Positions 50,767-61,697 of a stretch of 64,000 bases of DNA are shown here, piece by piece. The DNA comes from Streptomyces toyocaensis (GTDB lineage Bacteria > Actinomycetota > Actinomycetes > Streptomycetales > Streptomycetaceae). The first letter of the stretch is position 1; each line of letters opens with the position of its first letter. Location of the stretch: the NCBI RefSeq assembly GCF_000725125.1, contig NZ_JFCB01000002.1:124001-188000 (forward strand). Reading direction: 5' to 3'. The notes under the pieces are model-generated. The model ran no database searches. It saw only the letters and a program-made list of their open reading frames with translations, and was not told where the DNA came from. Made by a program: the position numbers and the translations under genes.

Positions 50767-52551
50767 ATGTGCGGTCTCGGCGGAGAGGTACGGTTCGACG
50801 GCGGCCGGCCCGACATCGCGGCGGTGGAGCGCATGACCGACCGGCTGGCCCCGCGCGGACCCGACGGACGCGGGATCTGGTCCCAGGGGCCGGTGGCCCT
50901 GGGACACCGCAGGCTGAAGATCATCGACCTGTCGGACAGCGGTGCCCAGCCCATGGCCGACCCCGGTGCCCGTCTCGCCGGCGTCTTCAACGGCTGCATC
51001 TACAACTACCGCGAACTGCGGGACGAGCTGCACGCCCTCGGCCACCGCTTCTTCTCGCAGTCCGACACCGAGGTGGTCCTCAAGGCGTACCAGCAGTGGG
51101 GCACGGCCTGCGTCGAGCGCTTCCGCGGCATGTTCGCCTTCGTCGTCGTCGAGCAGGACACCGGGCAGGTGGTCCTGGCCCGCGACCGGCTCGGCATCAA
51201 GCCGCTCTACCTCTCCGCCACCGCCGAACGCCTGAGGTTCGCCTCCTCCCTGCCCGCGCTGCTCGCGGGCGGCGGCATCGACACCTCCCTGGACCCCGTG
51301 GCGCTGCACCAGTACCTCAGCTGGCACGCCACCGTCGCCGCCCCGCGCACCGTCCTCACCGGTGTGCGCAAGCTGCCCCCGGCCACGGTGCGGGTCGTCC
51401 GGCCCGACGGCAGCCACCACGACCACGTCTACTGGAATCCCGTCCACACCCGACGGCCCGAGTACGCGGGGCTCGGCGCCGACGACTGGACCGACGCCGT
51501 ACTGGACGCCCTGCGCACGGCCGTGCGCCGCCGCATGGTCGCCGACGTGCCGGTCGGCGTGCTGCTCTCGGGCGGTCTGGACTCCAGCCTCATCGTGGCG
51601 CTGCTGGCCGGCGAGGGCCAGGAGGACCTCGCGACCTTCAGCGTCGGCTTCGAATCCGAGGGGGACGAGGAGGGCGACGAGTTCCACTACTCCGACCTCG
51701 TGGCACGCCACTTCGACACCCGCCACCACCAGCTCATGGTGCCCTCCGACCGGGTCGCCGGCGCCCTCGACGGTGCGGTCCTCGCCATGAGCGAGCCGAT
51801 GATGAGCCATGACGTGGTGGCCTTCCACCTGCTGTCGGAGCAGGTGGCCAAGGAAGTGAAGGTCGTGCAGAGCGGTCAGGGCGCCGACGAGGTGTTCGCC
51901 GGGTACGGCTGGTACCCGCGGATGGCGGACGTGCCCCGCCCGCGCGCCGCCGAGGCGTACATCGACACCTACTTCGACCGCTCGCACGCCGACCTCGCGG
52001 ACATGCTCCACCCCGACCTGCTGCCCGACCGTGACACCTCCGCCGAGTTCGTCCACGCCCACATGGCGGCCGAGGGGGCCCAGACGGCACTCGACGCCCA
52101 GCTCCGCCTCGACACGCTGGTGATGATGGTCGACGACCCGGTGAAGCGGGTCGACAACATGACGATGGACTGGGGCCTGGAGGCCCGCGTGCCGTTCCTC
52201 GACCACGAACTGGTCGAACTGGCCGCCGCCTGCCCGCCCGAGCTGAAGCTCGCCGACGACGGCAAGGGCGTCCTCAAGGCCGCCGCCCGCCGGGTGCTGC
52301 CGCGCGAGGTCGTCGACCGGCCCAAGGGCTACTTCCCCGTTCCGGCGATCAAGCACATGGCCGGGCCCGTCCTCCAGCGGGTCCGGGAGGCCCTCACCGC
52401 CCCCGAGGCACGGGCCCGCGGCGTCTTCCGCGAGGAGTACGTCGCCGAACTGCTCGCCGCGCCCAACGCACACCGCACCAGGCGAGGGGCGAACACCCTG
52501 TGGCAGGTGGCGTTGCTGGAGACATGGCTGCAGACGCACGGGATCCGCTGA
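50767..52551 (+). CDS. asnO: N-acetylglutaminylglutamine amidotransferase-type asparagine synthetase
   Basis: A 594-residue class II glutamine amidotransferase. Cys2 of MCGLGGEVRF is the glutaminase nucleophile once Met is removed; RLAPRGPDGRGIWSQG and NGCIYNYRELRDEL complete that domain. The synthetase domain has the P-loop VLLSGGLDSSLIV. Segments VVQSGQGADEVFAGYGWYP, MSHDVVAFHLLSEQVAKEV and VDDPVKRVDNMTMDWGLEAR match the AsnO (TIGR03104) enzymes that amidate N-acetylglutaminylglutamine, an osmoprotectant. Start ATG 50767 is fixed by Cys2 and has GAGAGGAGG upstream. The dedicated dipeptide synthetase (Ngg) normally adjacent is missing; the GCS2 ligase occupies that place. Confidence 0.9.
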   Translation: MCGLGGEVRFDGGRPDIAAVERMTDRLAPRGPDGRGIWSQGPVALGHRRLKIIDLSDSGAQPMADPGARLAGVFNGCIYNYRELRDELHALGHRFFSQSDTEVVLKAYQQWGTACVERFRGMFAFVVVEQDTGQVVLARDRLGIKPLYLSATAERLRFASSLPALLAGGGIDTSLDPVALHQYLSWHATVAAPRTVLTGVRKLPPATVRVVRPDGSHHDHVYWNPVHTRRPEYAGLGADDWTDAVLDALRTAVRRRMVADVPVGVLLSGGLDSSLIVALLAGEGQEDLATFSVGFESEGDEEGDEFHYSDLVARHFDTRHHQLMVPSDRVAGALDGAVLAMSEPMMSHDVVAFHLLSEQVAKEVKVVQSGQGADEVFAGYGWYPRMADVPRPRAAEAYIDTYFDRSHADLADMLHPDLLPDRDTSAEFVHAHMAAEGAQTALDAQLRLDTLVMMVDDPVKRVDNMTMDWGLEARVPFLDHELVELAAACPPELKLADDGKGVLKAAARRVLPREVVDRPKGYFPVPAIKHMAGPVLQRVREALTAPEARARGVFREEYVAELLAAPNAHRTRRGANTLWQVALLETWLQTHGIR

Positions 52552-52556
52552 CGGCC

Positions 52557-54656
52557 ATGGAGACGCGCACCGACGCCTCCACGCGGGCGCTTCCCGCACC
52601 GGAGCCGCTCCCGCTCGCCGACACCTCCACGCCGTACGACCTGCCGCCACCGGCCGTCCACGGCTGCTGGTACCCCTCGGTGGACCCCGGCGGCCGGAAC
52701 GTCGCCTTCATCTGCGACCGGGCCGGGGTGCCACAGCTGTGGACCGGCCCGGTCGACGGTGAGGAGGTGCGCCTGCTCGACGCCGACCCCCATCCGGTCA
52801 CGGAGGTCTCCTGGTCCCCGGACGGACGCTGGATCGCCTACACCACCGCTCCGGAGGGCGGCGAACTCACCCGCGTGCTGTGCGTACGTCCCGACGGCAC
52901 GGGGCGGCACCTGCTGGCCGGCGGCGAGCCCGGCACCTCCGCACGCCTCGGCTGCTGGCAGCACGACGGGTCGGCGGTCGCGGTGACCGTCACCGATTCC
53001 GCCCCGTCCGGGCAACCGCTTCCGGCGCACCCCGGCCCGGCGGGCGCCTCCCACCCCGCCCGCCGGGCGGGCCGCGACGGCCGTGCCGTGCTGCTCGAGC
53101 CCGGCCGGCCACGACCCGGGGGCGCCGGGAGCGGCCGGACGGTGTCCGCGGAGGAACCTGAGGCGAGGGCCCTCTCCGCGTATCTCGTCGACCCCGAGGG
53201 CGTGGCCGCCCCCGTACTGCTGGCGAGCGAGCGCGGCGCGGCCAACCAGCGCGTGTGCGACATCAGCAGGGACGGCCGGTTCGCCCTGGTCTACCGGGGC
53301 CCCCGGGGCGACCGCGAGGTTCTCGTCGTCCGCATCGGCGACCGGGTGGTGACCTGTACGCTGCCGGTCGCCGACGGCGACCCGTGGGTCGGCGGCTTCT
53401 CGCCGGACGCCGGCACGGCGTGGCTGCGCAGCGACGGCGGCCGGGAGCACGCCGCCCTTGTCGCCGCGCGCCTCGATCCGCGGGGGCACCTGCTCGGCAC
53501 CACGGTGGCCGCCGAGCGCCCCGACTGCGACCTGGAACTGCTCGCCCTGGGACGGGACGGACGGCGCGCGGTGCTGGCGTGGAACGCGCGCGGAGTCAGC
53601 GAGCTGGAGACCACCGTGCTGGACGCGGCCCCGCCGCCCGACGCCGCGCCGGCGGACGTGCCGCCGCCACGACACGCCGCCTCGGGCGCCGCACGCACCG
53701 TGGAACTGCCCCACGAGGTGGTCACCCGCATCGCCCCCACCGCCGACCCCGACGCACCCGTCGTCGCGCTCTCCGGATCCCGGCGCCATCCGGGAGTGTG
53801 GTGGCTGCCGCACGGACTGCCCCTGCGCACGCCGTGGTCCTCGCGCGACGAGGACGCCTTCCCGGCGGGCCGCACGCCCGTGCGGCCGATCCCCATGAGC
53901 CCGGTGGCCCGTGACGGACTCACCCTCGGCGGCTGGTACTACCGGGCCCCCGGCCGCTCGCCCGGAGAACCGGCACCGTGCGTCCTGCACCTGCACGGCG
54001 GACCGGAGGAACAGGAACGCCCGGTGCTCGAACCGCTCTACCTCGAACTGCTCGGCAGGGGACTGGACGTGTTCGCGCCCGACGTCCGCGGCTCCTCCGG
54101 CCACGGCCGCTCCTTCGTCGACGCGGACCTGGGCACGGGCCGCTTCGACGCGATCAACGACGTCGCGGACTGCGCGGCGCACGTGATGCTGCGAGGGCTG
54201 GCCGACCCCCGGCGGATGGCCGTGATGGGCCGCTCCTACGGCGGCTACCTGGTGATGGCGTCGCTGGTGTGGCACCCGGATCTGTTCCGCACCGGCGTGG
54301 CGGTCTGCGGAATGTCCGACTTCGCCACCTTCTTCGCCGGCACGGAACCCTGGATCGCGCAGTCCGCCGCCCACAAGTACGGGCATCCGGAACACGACCG
54401 CGACCTGCTGCGAGCGCTGTCGCCGATGAGCCGCGTCGACGCCCTGCGGGCACCGGTCCTCGCCGTCCACGGCGAGCACGACACCAACGTGCCCCCGGGC
54501 GAGTCCGAGCAGTTCGTCAGGGCCGCCAGGGAACGCGGGCTGGAGGCCGAGCTCCTTCTGCTGCGCCACGAGGGCCACGACTTCCGGCGCGCCGACAACC
54601 GCCGCCTGTTCCGCCGGACCACCGCCGACTGGATGGAGCGGCACCTGGCGGACTGA
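52557..54656 (+). CDS. S9-family prolyl oligopeptidase-type peptidase
   Basis: About 699 residues. N-terminal beta-propeller (about 30-430; WSPDGRWIAYTTAPEGG, CDISRDGRFALVYRGPRG) and C-terminal alpha/beta-hydrolase domain with nucleophile Ser in GRSYGGYLVMASL, Asp in GEHDTNVPPGESEQF and His in HEGHDFRRADN. No signal peptide, so it acts in the cytosol. The start is uncertain: ATG 52557, six bases after the asnO stop, or ATG 52524 inside asnO; both lie close enough for translational coupling. NAGGN clusters in other bacteria carry an M42 peptidase; here an S9 enzyme takes that position and may trim or recycle the osmolyte peptide. Confidence 0.88.
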   Translation: METRTDASTRALPAPEPLPLADTSTPYDLPPPAVHGCWYPSVDPGGRNVAFICDRAGVPQLWTGPVDGEEVRLLDADPHPVTEVSWSPDGRWIAYTTAPEGGELTRVLCVRPDGTGRHLLAGGEPGTSARLGCWQHDGSAVAVTVTDSAPSGQPLPAHPGPAGASHPARRAGRDGRAVLLEPGRPRPGGAGSGRTVSAEEPEARALSAYLVDPEGVAAPVLLASERGAANQRVCDISRDGRFALVYRGPRGDREVLVVRIGDRVVTCTLPVADGDPWVGGFSPDAGTAWLRSDGGREHAALVAARLDPRGHLLGTTVAAERPDCDLELLALGRDGRRAVLAWNARGVSELETTVLDAAPPPDAAPADVPPPRHAASGAARTVELPHEVVTRIAPTADPDAPVVALSGSRRHPGVWWLPHGLPLRTPWSSRDEDAFPAGRTPVRPIPMSPVARDGLTLGGWYYRAPGRSPGEPAPCVLHLHGGPEEQERPVLEPLYLELLGRGLDVFAPDVRGSSGHGRSFVDADLGTGRFDAINDVADCAAHVMLRGLADPRRMAVMGRSYGGYLVMASLVWHPDLFRTGVAVCGMSDFATFFAGTEPWIAQSAAHKYGHPEHDRDLLRALSPMSRVDALRAPVLAVHGEHDTNVPPGESEQFVRAARERGLEAELLLLRHEGHDFRRADNRRLFRRTTADWMERHLAD

Positions 54657-54746
54657 GATGTCGGAGGTACCTGTCACACTTCTGTGGCGTGCGGGGGAGC
54701 GATGCGGGTAGTCGCGCTGTGTGATCGGTGAGTAAAGGCGGACCGG

Positions 54747-55190
54747 ATGGAACCAGTTCCTGTCGACGGAGGGGAAGCGGTGCCAGGCGCACCCAGGCTG
54801 CGGGCTTCGTACGCCCTGGACGACGACGGCGCCTGGATAGCGCAGGCACGCCATCTCGCGGCCGCGTTCCTGACCCGGGCGCAGACGGAGGACGGCCTGC
54901 CGGTGTCGACCCGCGCGGTCGAGGTCACCCAGCTCGTCGTGAGCGAGCTGGTCACCAACGCCCGCAAGTACGCGCCCGGCCCCGTGGGCCTGGACCTGCG
55001 GCTGGGCGACGACGTCGTCGAGGTGGTCGTCCACGACGGCAACCCCGCGGCGCCGGTGCCCCGGGACGCCGACCCCGGCCGGGTGGGCCAGCACGGGCTC
55101 GAGATCGTGATGGCCGTGGCCCAGGCCCTCCACGTACGGCAGGAGCCGGCCGGCAAGAGCATCACGGCCCGCATCTCCCTCTCCGCCTGA
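54747..55190 (+). CDS. Anti-sigma-factor-type ATP-binding protein
   Basis: A 147-residue HATPase_c_2 protein of the RsbW-like class. The N box is [20 protein letters not shown] and the G box [18 protein letters not shown], both intact, so it should bind ATP and may phosphorylate or sequester a partner (anti-anti-sigma or sigma factor). It follows the S9 peptidase gene by 90 bases on the same strand. Start ATG 54747 with AAAGGCGGA upstream. Given rsbQ-rsbP 7 kb upstream it is a candidate member of the same stress circuit, but nothing in the sequence proves it. Confidence 0.85.
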   Translation: MEPVPVDGGEAVPGAPRLRASYALDDDGAWIAQARHLAAAFLTRAQTEDGLPVSTRAVEVTQLVVSELVTNARKYAPGPVGLDLRLGDDVVEVVVHDGNPAAPVPRDADPGRVGQHGLEIVMAVAQALHVRQEPAGKSITARISLSA

Positions 55191-55212
55191 GCCCCCGGGA
55201 GCGTCCCCGCTC

Positions 55213-56157
55213 TCAGCCGTAACGTTCGAGAAGAGCCTGGATGTAGTCCTCCAGCCGGTGCGTCAGGACGTCCGGTGTCAGGTCGGTGCGGCCCAGCTCC
55301 CGCCAGGGGACGGCGAGCTTCTCCCCGTCGGGCGCGTAGGCCAGGGCGTCGAGCAGCCGCCAGTAGAGGTGAGCGCGGGGGTCCCCGGCCGTGCTCCCGC
55401 CCGCCGCGGTGTAACGGTCGGCGAAACCCATCCCCGCGGCGACGCCGTGCAGCAGGGCGAGGGCCGTCGCGCAGTGCGCCACGTCGAGGTCGGCCGGCCC
55501 CCAGGAGGTCTCCACCCAGTCGACGACCCCGCTGATCCGCGGACCGGTGGTGGCGCCGTGCCCGCCGCCGGTGAAGAGCACGTTGCCGGGGTGGAAGTCC
55601 CGGTGCAGGAAGCACGCCCGGTGGTCCGGCGGCTCCCGGCGGATGATGTCGACGGCGCGCCGCCACAGCTCCGGCCGCCGGGTCTCCTCGGGCGGGACGA
55701 CCCGGTCGGCCGACGTCCACGCCTGACAGGCCCGGGGCCGGTTCCGCGCGGTCACCTCCACGCGGTGAATGCGCACCAGTTGCCGGGCGAGCAGGTCGGC
55801 CCGCTCCCCGGCACCGTCGTCGCCCACCCGCACGGTCCCGGGAAGCAGGGACATCAGCAGGGAGGGATGGTCGCAGTGCCGCGCCGTGGCGTCCACCGCC
55901 ACGAGCGCGGCGGCGGGGACGTCCGTGTCCCCGAGCAGGGACAGCACGGCCGCCTCGCGGTTCAGCAGTCCTTCCGCGTGCCGGACGAAGAACGGCGTGA
56001 CGAACGACCGCAGCACCAGGGCCCGCCGGCCCCCGGGGCCGCGCACGTCCAGCCGTCGCACCTGGGACGTCCAGCCTCCCCGCAGCCGCACCACCCCCTC
56101 GATGCGCTCGCCCGCCGACAGCTCCTTCTCCACCCACGCCCGCGTGTTCGTCAGCAT
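55213..56157 (-). CDS. APH-family small-molecule phosphotransferase
   Basis: A 314-residue kinase-like protein of the aminoglycoside phosphotransferase/choline kinase superfamily. The catalytic loop is [13 protein letters not shown] (Brenner motif) and the Mg-binding Asp is in [20 protein letters not shown]. The N-terminal lobe has [15 protein letters not shown] and, further on, the Lys/Glu pair region [12 protein letters not shown]. It should phosphorylate a hydroxyl group of an antibiotic, sugar or choline-like compound; substrates cannot be predicted. It converges with the upstream ATPase gene (22 bases apart) and is divergent from msrA. Confidence 0.85.
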   Translation of the reverse strand: MLTNTRAWVEKELSAGERIEGVVRLRGGWTSQVRRLDVRGPGGRRALVLRSFVTPFFVRHAEGLLNREAAVLSLLGDTDVPAAALVAVDATARHCDHPSLLMSLLPGTVRVGDDGAGERADLLARQLVRIHRVEVTARNRPRACQAWTSADRVVPPEETRRPELWRRAVDIIRREPPDHRACFLHRDFHPGNVLFTGGGHGATTGPRISGVVDWVETSWGPADLDVAHCATALALLHGVAAGMGFADRYTAAGGSTAGDPRAHLYWRLLDALAYAPDGEKLAVPWRELGRTDLTPDVLTHRLEDYIQALLERYG

Positions 56158-56274
56158 CCGCGCAGACTAGCCAACCCGCTGTCCGCCGGCGGCGGCCCCA
56201 CCGGAACAATGGGGTGCGCGGCGGGGTTCTCAGTGGGGAACGTCGCAGGACACCTGGGAGAAGGGCGGCACGAG

Positions 56275-56787
56275 ATGACGAGGACCGAGGAGAAGGCGCT
56301 GCTCGCGGGCGGCTGCTTCTGGGGCATGCAGGAGCTGATCCGCACGTTCCCGGGCGTGCTGACCACACGGGTCGGGTACAGCGGCGGTGACGTGCCCGAC
56401 GCGACCTACCGCGACCACGGCACCCACGCCGAGTCGATCGAGATCACCTACGACCCGGCCGTCACCGACTACCGCACGATCCTGGAGTACTTCTTCCAGA
56501 TCCACGACCCGAGCACGAGGAACCGGCAGGGCAACGACATCGGGACGAGCTACCGCTCCGCCATCTTCTACTTCGACGACGAGCAGAAGCGCGTCGCCGA
56601 GGACACGATCGCCGACGTCGACGCGTCCGGGCTGTGGCCCGGCAAGGTGGTGACCGAGGTGGCGCCGGCCGGCCCCTTCTGGGAGGCCGAACCGGAGCAC
56701 CAGGACTACCTGCAGCGCTACCCGGACGGCTACACCTGCCACTTCGTGCGCCCCGGCTGGCGTCTGCCGAAGCGCACGGAGTCCTGA
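56275..56787 (+). CDS. msrA: Peptide methionine-(S)-S-oxide reductase MsrA
   Basis: A 170-residue enzyme that reduces methionine S-sulfoxide in proteins or free form. The catalytic Cys14 is in [51 protein letters not shown] and YRSAIFYF are the standard blocks. It ends WRLPKRTES without the C-terminal resolving cysteines seen in some relatives, so the disulfide partner must be external (thioredoxin or mycothiol system). ATG 56275 is at the family's usual position; ribosome site weak. A repair function fits the neighbouring catalase. Confidence 0.95.
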   Translation: MTRTEEKALLAGGCFWGMQELIRTFPGVLTTRVGYSGGDVPDATYRDHGTHAESIEITYDPAVTDYRTILEYFFQIHDPSTRNRQGNDIGTSYRSAIFYFDDEQKRVAEDTIADVDASGLWPGKVVTEVAPAGPFWEAEPEHQDYLQRYPDGYTCHFVRPGWRLPKRTES

Positions 56788-57020
56788 CAGGGCTTCGTGA
56801 CGCAGCGGTACCGGCCGTCCCGTGAGGGCCGGCGGGTCTTCACCCGAACTGGCCGGGCCGGTAGTCGCCGGCCGGCTGCGCTGACGGACCGGCGGCACCC
56901 TGTGTGACCGCAACGGCGGTGTGACCTACGTCTCTTGGTCGCGTGGCGCTCCGCCGCACGCCGCCCGCGGAACGCCGTGCGGCCGATAACCTGGCCGGGT
57001 GGACGGGGAGCGGAGCGTCG

Positions 57021-57245
57021 GTGAGTGAGCGTCGGGAACGCGACTGGACGGACATGACGCCCGGGGACTTCGACTGCGAGGCCCCGCTGTGCCTCAACGT
57101 GGGGCCGGGCCCCGTCGTGGTGCCGGCCGAGCCGGACGAGTACGGCACCGAGCCGCTGTTCGGCGAGGAGAACCCCGCGCGCGGCCCCCGGCCGCGCCGC
57201 CGGACCCGCCGCGCCGGCTCCGCCGAGCAGGGGGAGTTGTTCTGA
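57021..57245 (+). CDS. Small acidic/basic protein of unknown function
   Basis: A 74-residue protein starting VSERRERDWTDMTPGDFDCE and ending with a basic segment and EQGELF. Similar proteins with the same DWxDMTPxDFD start and DELF-like end are widespread in streptomycetes but uncharacterised. GTG 57021 has GGGGAGCGGAG upstream. The two-part layout, acidic head and Arg-rich tail, suggests a nucleic-acid or protein adaptor, but this is speculation. Confidence 0.7.
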   Translation: MSERRERDWTDMTPGDFDCEAPLCLNVGPGPVVVPAEPDEYGTEPLFGEENPARGPRPRRRTRRAGSAEQGELF

Positions 57246-57319
57246 ATCCGGCGGCGGACGCGATCACCCTCTGAACGGGCGGGGCCGCGACCGCGGCGCG
57301 CTCCGTGCCGAATCCCCGT

Positions 57320-57344
57320 GCCTTGACTCGCGAGCCGTGGGTAC
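57320..57344 (+). promoter_or_regulatory. Possible sigma-B-type promoter upstream of the catalase gene
   Basis: GCCT-N15-GGGTAC (57320-57344) fits the Streptomyces general-stress consensus GNNT-N14-16-GGGTAC/T. It lies 238 bases before katE within the 336-base gap 57246-57581. The distance is long, so a leader would be needed; chance match is possible. Confidence 0.35.
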
Positions 57345-57581
57345 GCGGGCTGAGCGGCCGGATCCGGCGGGGGAGAGGGGGGAAGCGCGGAGCGTGGGTT
57401 CCTCGGGGCGGGACGTTCACCCCATCGGGCCGCGCTCGCTGCGAGGGCGTTCGCGCCGTGAGACGTTGGCGGTGCCCGGTGCCCTTTTCACCCCTTTGTG
57501 TCGTCGGGGCGGCCGCAGTCGGCAACCGAACGTACGGCCACTCCGTCGTGGCCGGTCTGAAGCGGAGGAGTGTCACCCCTC

Positions 57582-59858
<2,277 letters not shown>

Positions 59859-60088
59859 GACCCACCCCACCCGGTCCTGAGACCCACCACGCCGGAACCG
59901 CCAGGACGGCCACCGACGCGCTCGCGGGCCGTCCGGGCGCGGCCCGGCCGGGCCGGTGGTGAGGACCCGCGGTCCGGTGAGCCGCGACTCCTCACCCCGG
60001 CGCCGTAGAGTGGGGAGAATGGCCGGGTTCCGCCGGAACCGGCCGACGGAACCCACACCGCCTCCCCGTCCGAACAGCCGGTCAGGAC

Positions 60089-61270
60089 ATGCGCCACCAC
60101 TCCTCCCCGTCCCACGGCCCGCAGGAGCCGCTCTTCGGCCTCGACGAGCTGTCGCGGGAGCCGCCGGCCGAGCCGCCCCGGTCCGGCCCGGCCTTCCGCG
60201 ACTCCGCGCAGGCGCGCAGGCTCCTCGCCGTCCGGGAGATCCACGCCGAACCGGCCGCCGTCGTCTCCCCGCGCGGCCGGCAGATCCTCGCCCGGTTCCC
60301 CGGGGCCCGGCTGATCGAGGTCGACTCCCACTGGCGCATTCCCGAGCTGCACGGCAACGAGGGCAGCGCCGACCGCTGGATGCGCGTCAAGCGCGAGACA
60401 CTGGTGCTGGGCGTGAAGAAGACCCTCACCATCCGGCCCAACGGCCGGTCCGCCGACTGGATCGCCCCGGGACCGTCCAACGGCTGCGCCCTGTCCTGCG
60501 TGTACTGCTATGTGCCCCGCCGCAAGGGCTTCGCCAACCCGATCACCCTCTTCACCAACATCGACCGGATCATCGACCACCTGGGACGTCATGTCGCCGC
60601 CCAGGGCCCGAAGCCGGAGCCCAACCAGTGCGATCCCCAGGCGTGGGTGTACGACATCGGGGAGAACGGCGACTGCTCCGTCGACGCCCTCGTCTGCGAC
60701 AACACCGCCGACCTGGTCCGCGCCTTCCGCGACTGGCCCACCGCGAAGGCGTCGTTCGCGACCAAATTCGTCAACCCGGACCTGCTGGAACTCGACCCGC
60801 GCGGCGGCACCCGGATCCGGTTCTCGGTGATGCCGGCCGACGACTCGCGCCTGCTGGACCTGCGTACCAGCCCGGTCGACCGGCGGATCGCCGCCGCCGC
60901 GGACTTCCTCGACGCCGGGTACGAGGTGCACTTCAACCTCTCACCCGTCGTCGTCCGCCCCGGCTGGCACGAGGCCTGGGCCGAACTGCTGCGGCAGATG
61001 GACGACGTACTGCCGCAGCGCGTCAAGCGGCAGGCGCGGGCGGAAGTCATCATGCTGACCCACAACGCCGACCTGCACGAGGTCAACCTCCGCTGGCACC
61101 CGCGCGGCGAGGAGGTGCTGTGGCAGCCCGCCGCGCAGGAGACCAAGCGTTCCCAGAACGGCGCCCTCAACCTCCGCTACCGCGCCGGCATCAAACGCCA
61201 CGCCCTCGCGGATCTGCGCGACCTGGTGGCACGCCACGCCCCGTGGCTCGACGTCCGCTACGCCTTCTGA
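60089..61270 (+). CDS. SPL-family radical SAM protein
   Basis: A 393-residue protein of the spore photoproduct lyase family. The radical-SAM cluster motif is GCALSCVYCYVPRRKG (Cys133, Cys137, Cys140). Other family blocks are RRKGFANPITLFTNIDRIID, FATKFVNPDLLEL and LNLSPVVVRP-like FNLSPVVVRPGW, then NLRYRAGIKRHALADLRDLV. Spore photoproduct lyase repairs thymine dimers of endospores; streptomycetes make no endospores, so members here may repair DNA in exospores or do something else. ATG 60089 is the first start in a well-conserved frame. Neighbours are stress genes. Confidence 0.87.
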   Translation: MRHHSSPSHGPQEPLFGLDELSREPPAEPPRSGPAFRDSAQARRLLAVREIHAEPAAVVSPRGRQILARFPGARLIEVDSHWRIPELHGNEGSADRWMRVKRETLVLGVKKTLTIRPNGRSADWIAPGPSNGCALSCVYCYVPRRKGFANPITLFTNIDRIIDHLGRHVAAQGPKPEPNQCDPQAWVYDIGENGDCSVDALVCDNTADLVRAFRDWPTAKASFATKFVNPDLLELDPRGGTRIRFSVMPADDSRLLDLRTSPVDRRIAAAADFLDAGYEVHFNLSPVVVRPGWHEAWAELLRQMDDVLPQRVKRQARAEVIMLTHNADLHEVNLRWHPRGEEVLWQPAAQETKRSQNGALNLRYRAGIKRHALADLRDLVARHAPWLDVRYAF

Positions 61271-61662
61271 CGACCGGCGGGACCGGGCCGGCTCCGCCTC
61301 GCCGGCCTGCTGCTCGCGGACCGGTCGGTCCACACGCCCCGGCCCACCGGGCCGAGCAGCCCGCCCACCGGGGCGCCGCGGGCCTCCGGGCGGTGGGAGA
61401 CCGCCTGTACGGGCCCGATCGCGCCGTGCTACTGTCGATCTCAGTGGTAGCCGTGGTAATCGAAAAAGTCGCAGGGCCGGAGACACCGTCCCTACGCCAT
61501 ACCGACGTCTACGTCGCAGCTGGGGTCGGCACCGGAAGGTGTGGGCTCCGGTTCGCTGCTTTTCAGGGGTCTCGTCCCATGGACCGGGCGGAACAGCAGA
61601 CGTGACCACTTCATCTCCGGCTCGTTCTTGCAATTCCCTGCGTTGTACCACTGCGGCGGACA
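61271..61662. other. Long leader and intergenic region before the helicase gene
   Basis: With the hairpin at 61663 this forms a 427-base gap between the SPL gene and the DEAD-box gene. It has markedly more A and T from about 61430 onwards, as in the long leaders of cold-shock genes. I see no gene in it. Confidence 0.5.
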
Positions 61663-61691
61663 TTCCTTGATACGTGCCACATCAAGGAAGG
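61663..61691 (+). promoter_or_regulatory. Hairpin that includes the helicase Shine-Dalgarno
   Basis: TTCCTTGAT (61663-61671) pairs perfectly with ATCAAGGAA (61681-61689) around a nine-base loop. The right arm contains most of the ribosome site AAGGAAGG (61684-61691), six bases before the TTG start at 61698. The structure would hide the site and could act as a thermosensor or protein-binding switch. Confidence 0.65.
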
Positions 61692-61697
61692 TTCCAC

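Noticed and set aside
52329..55133. A 934-codon reverse frame opposite asnO and the S9 peptidase
   Set aside because: Both forward genes are well supported by catalytic motifs; the reverse frame has none.
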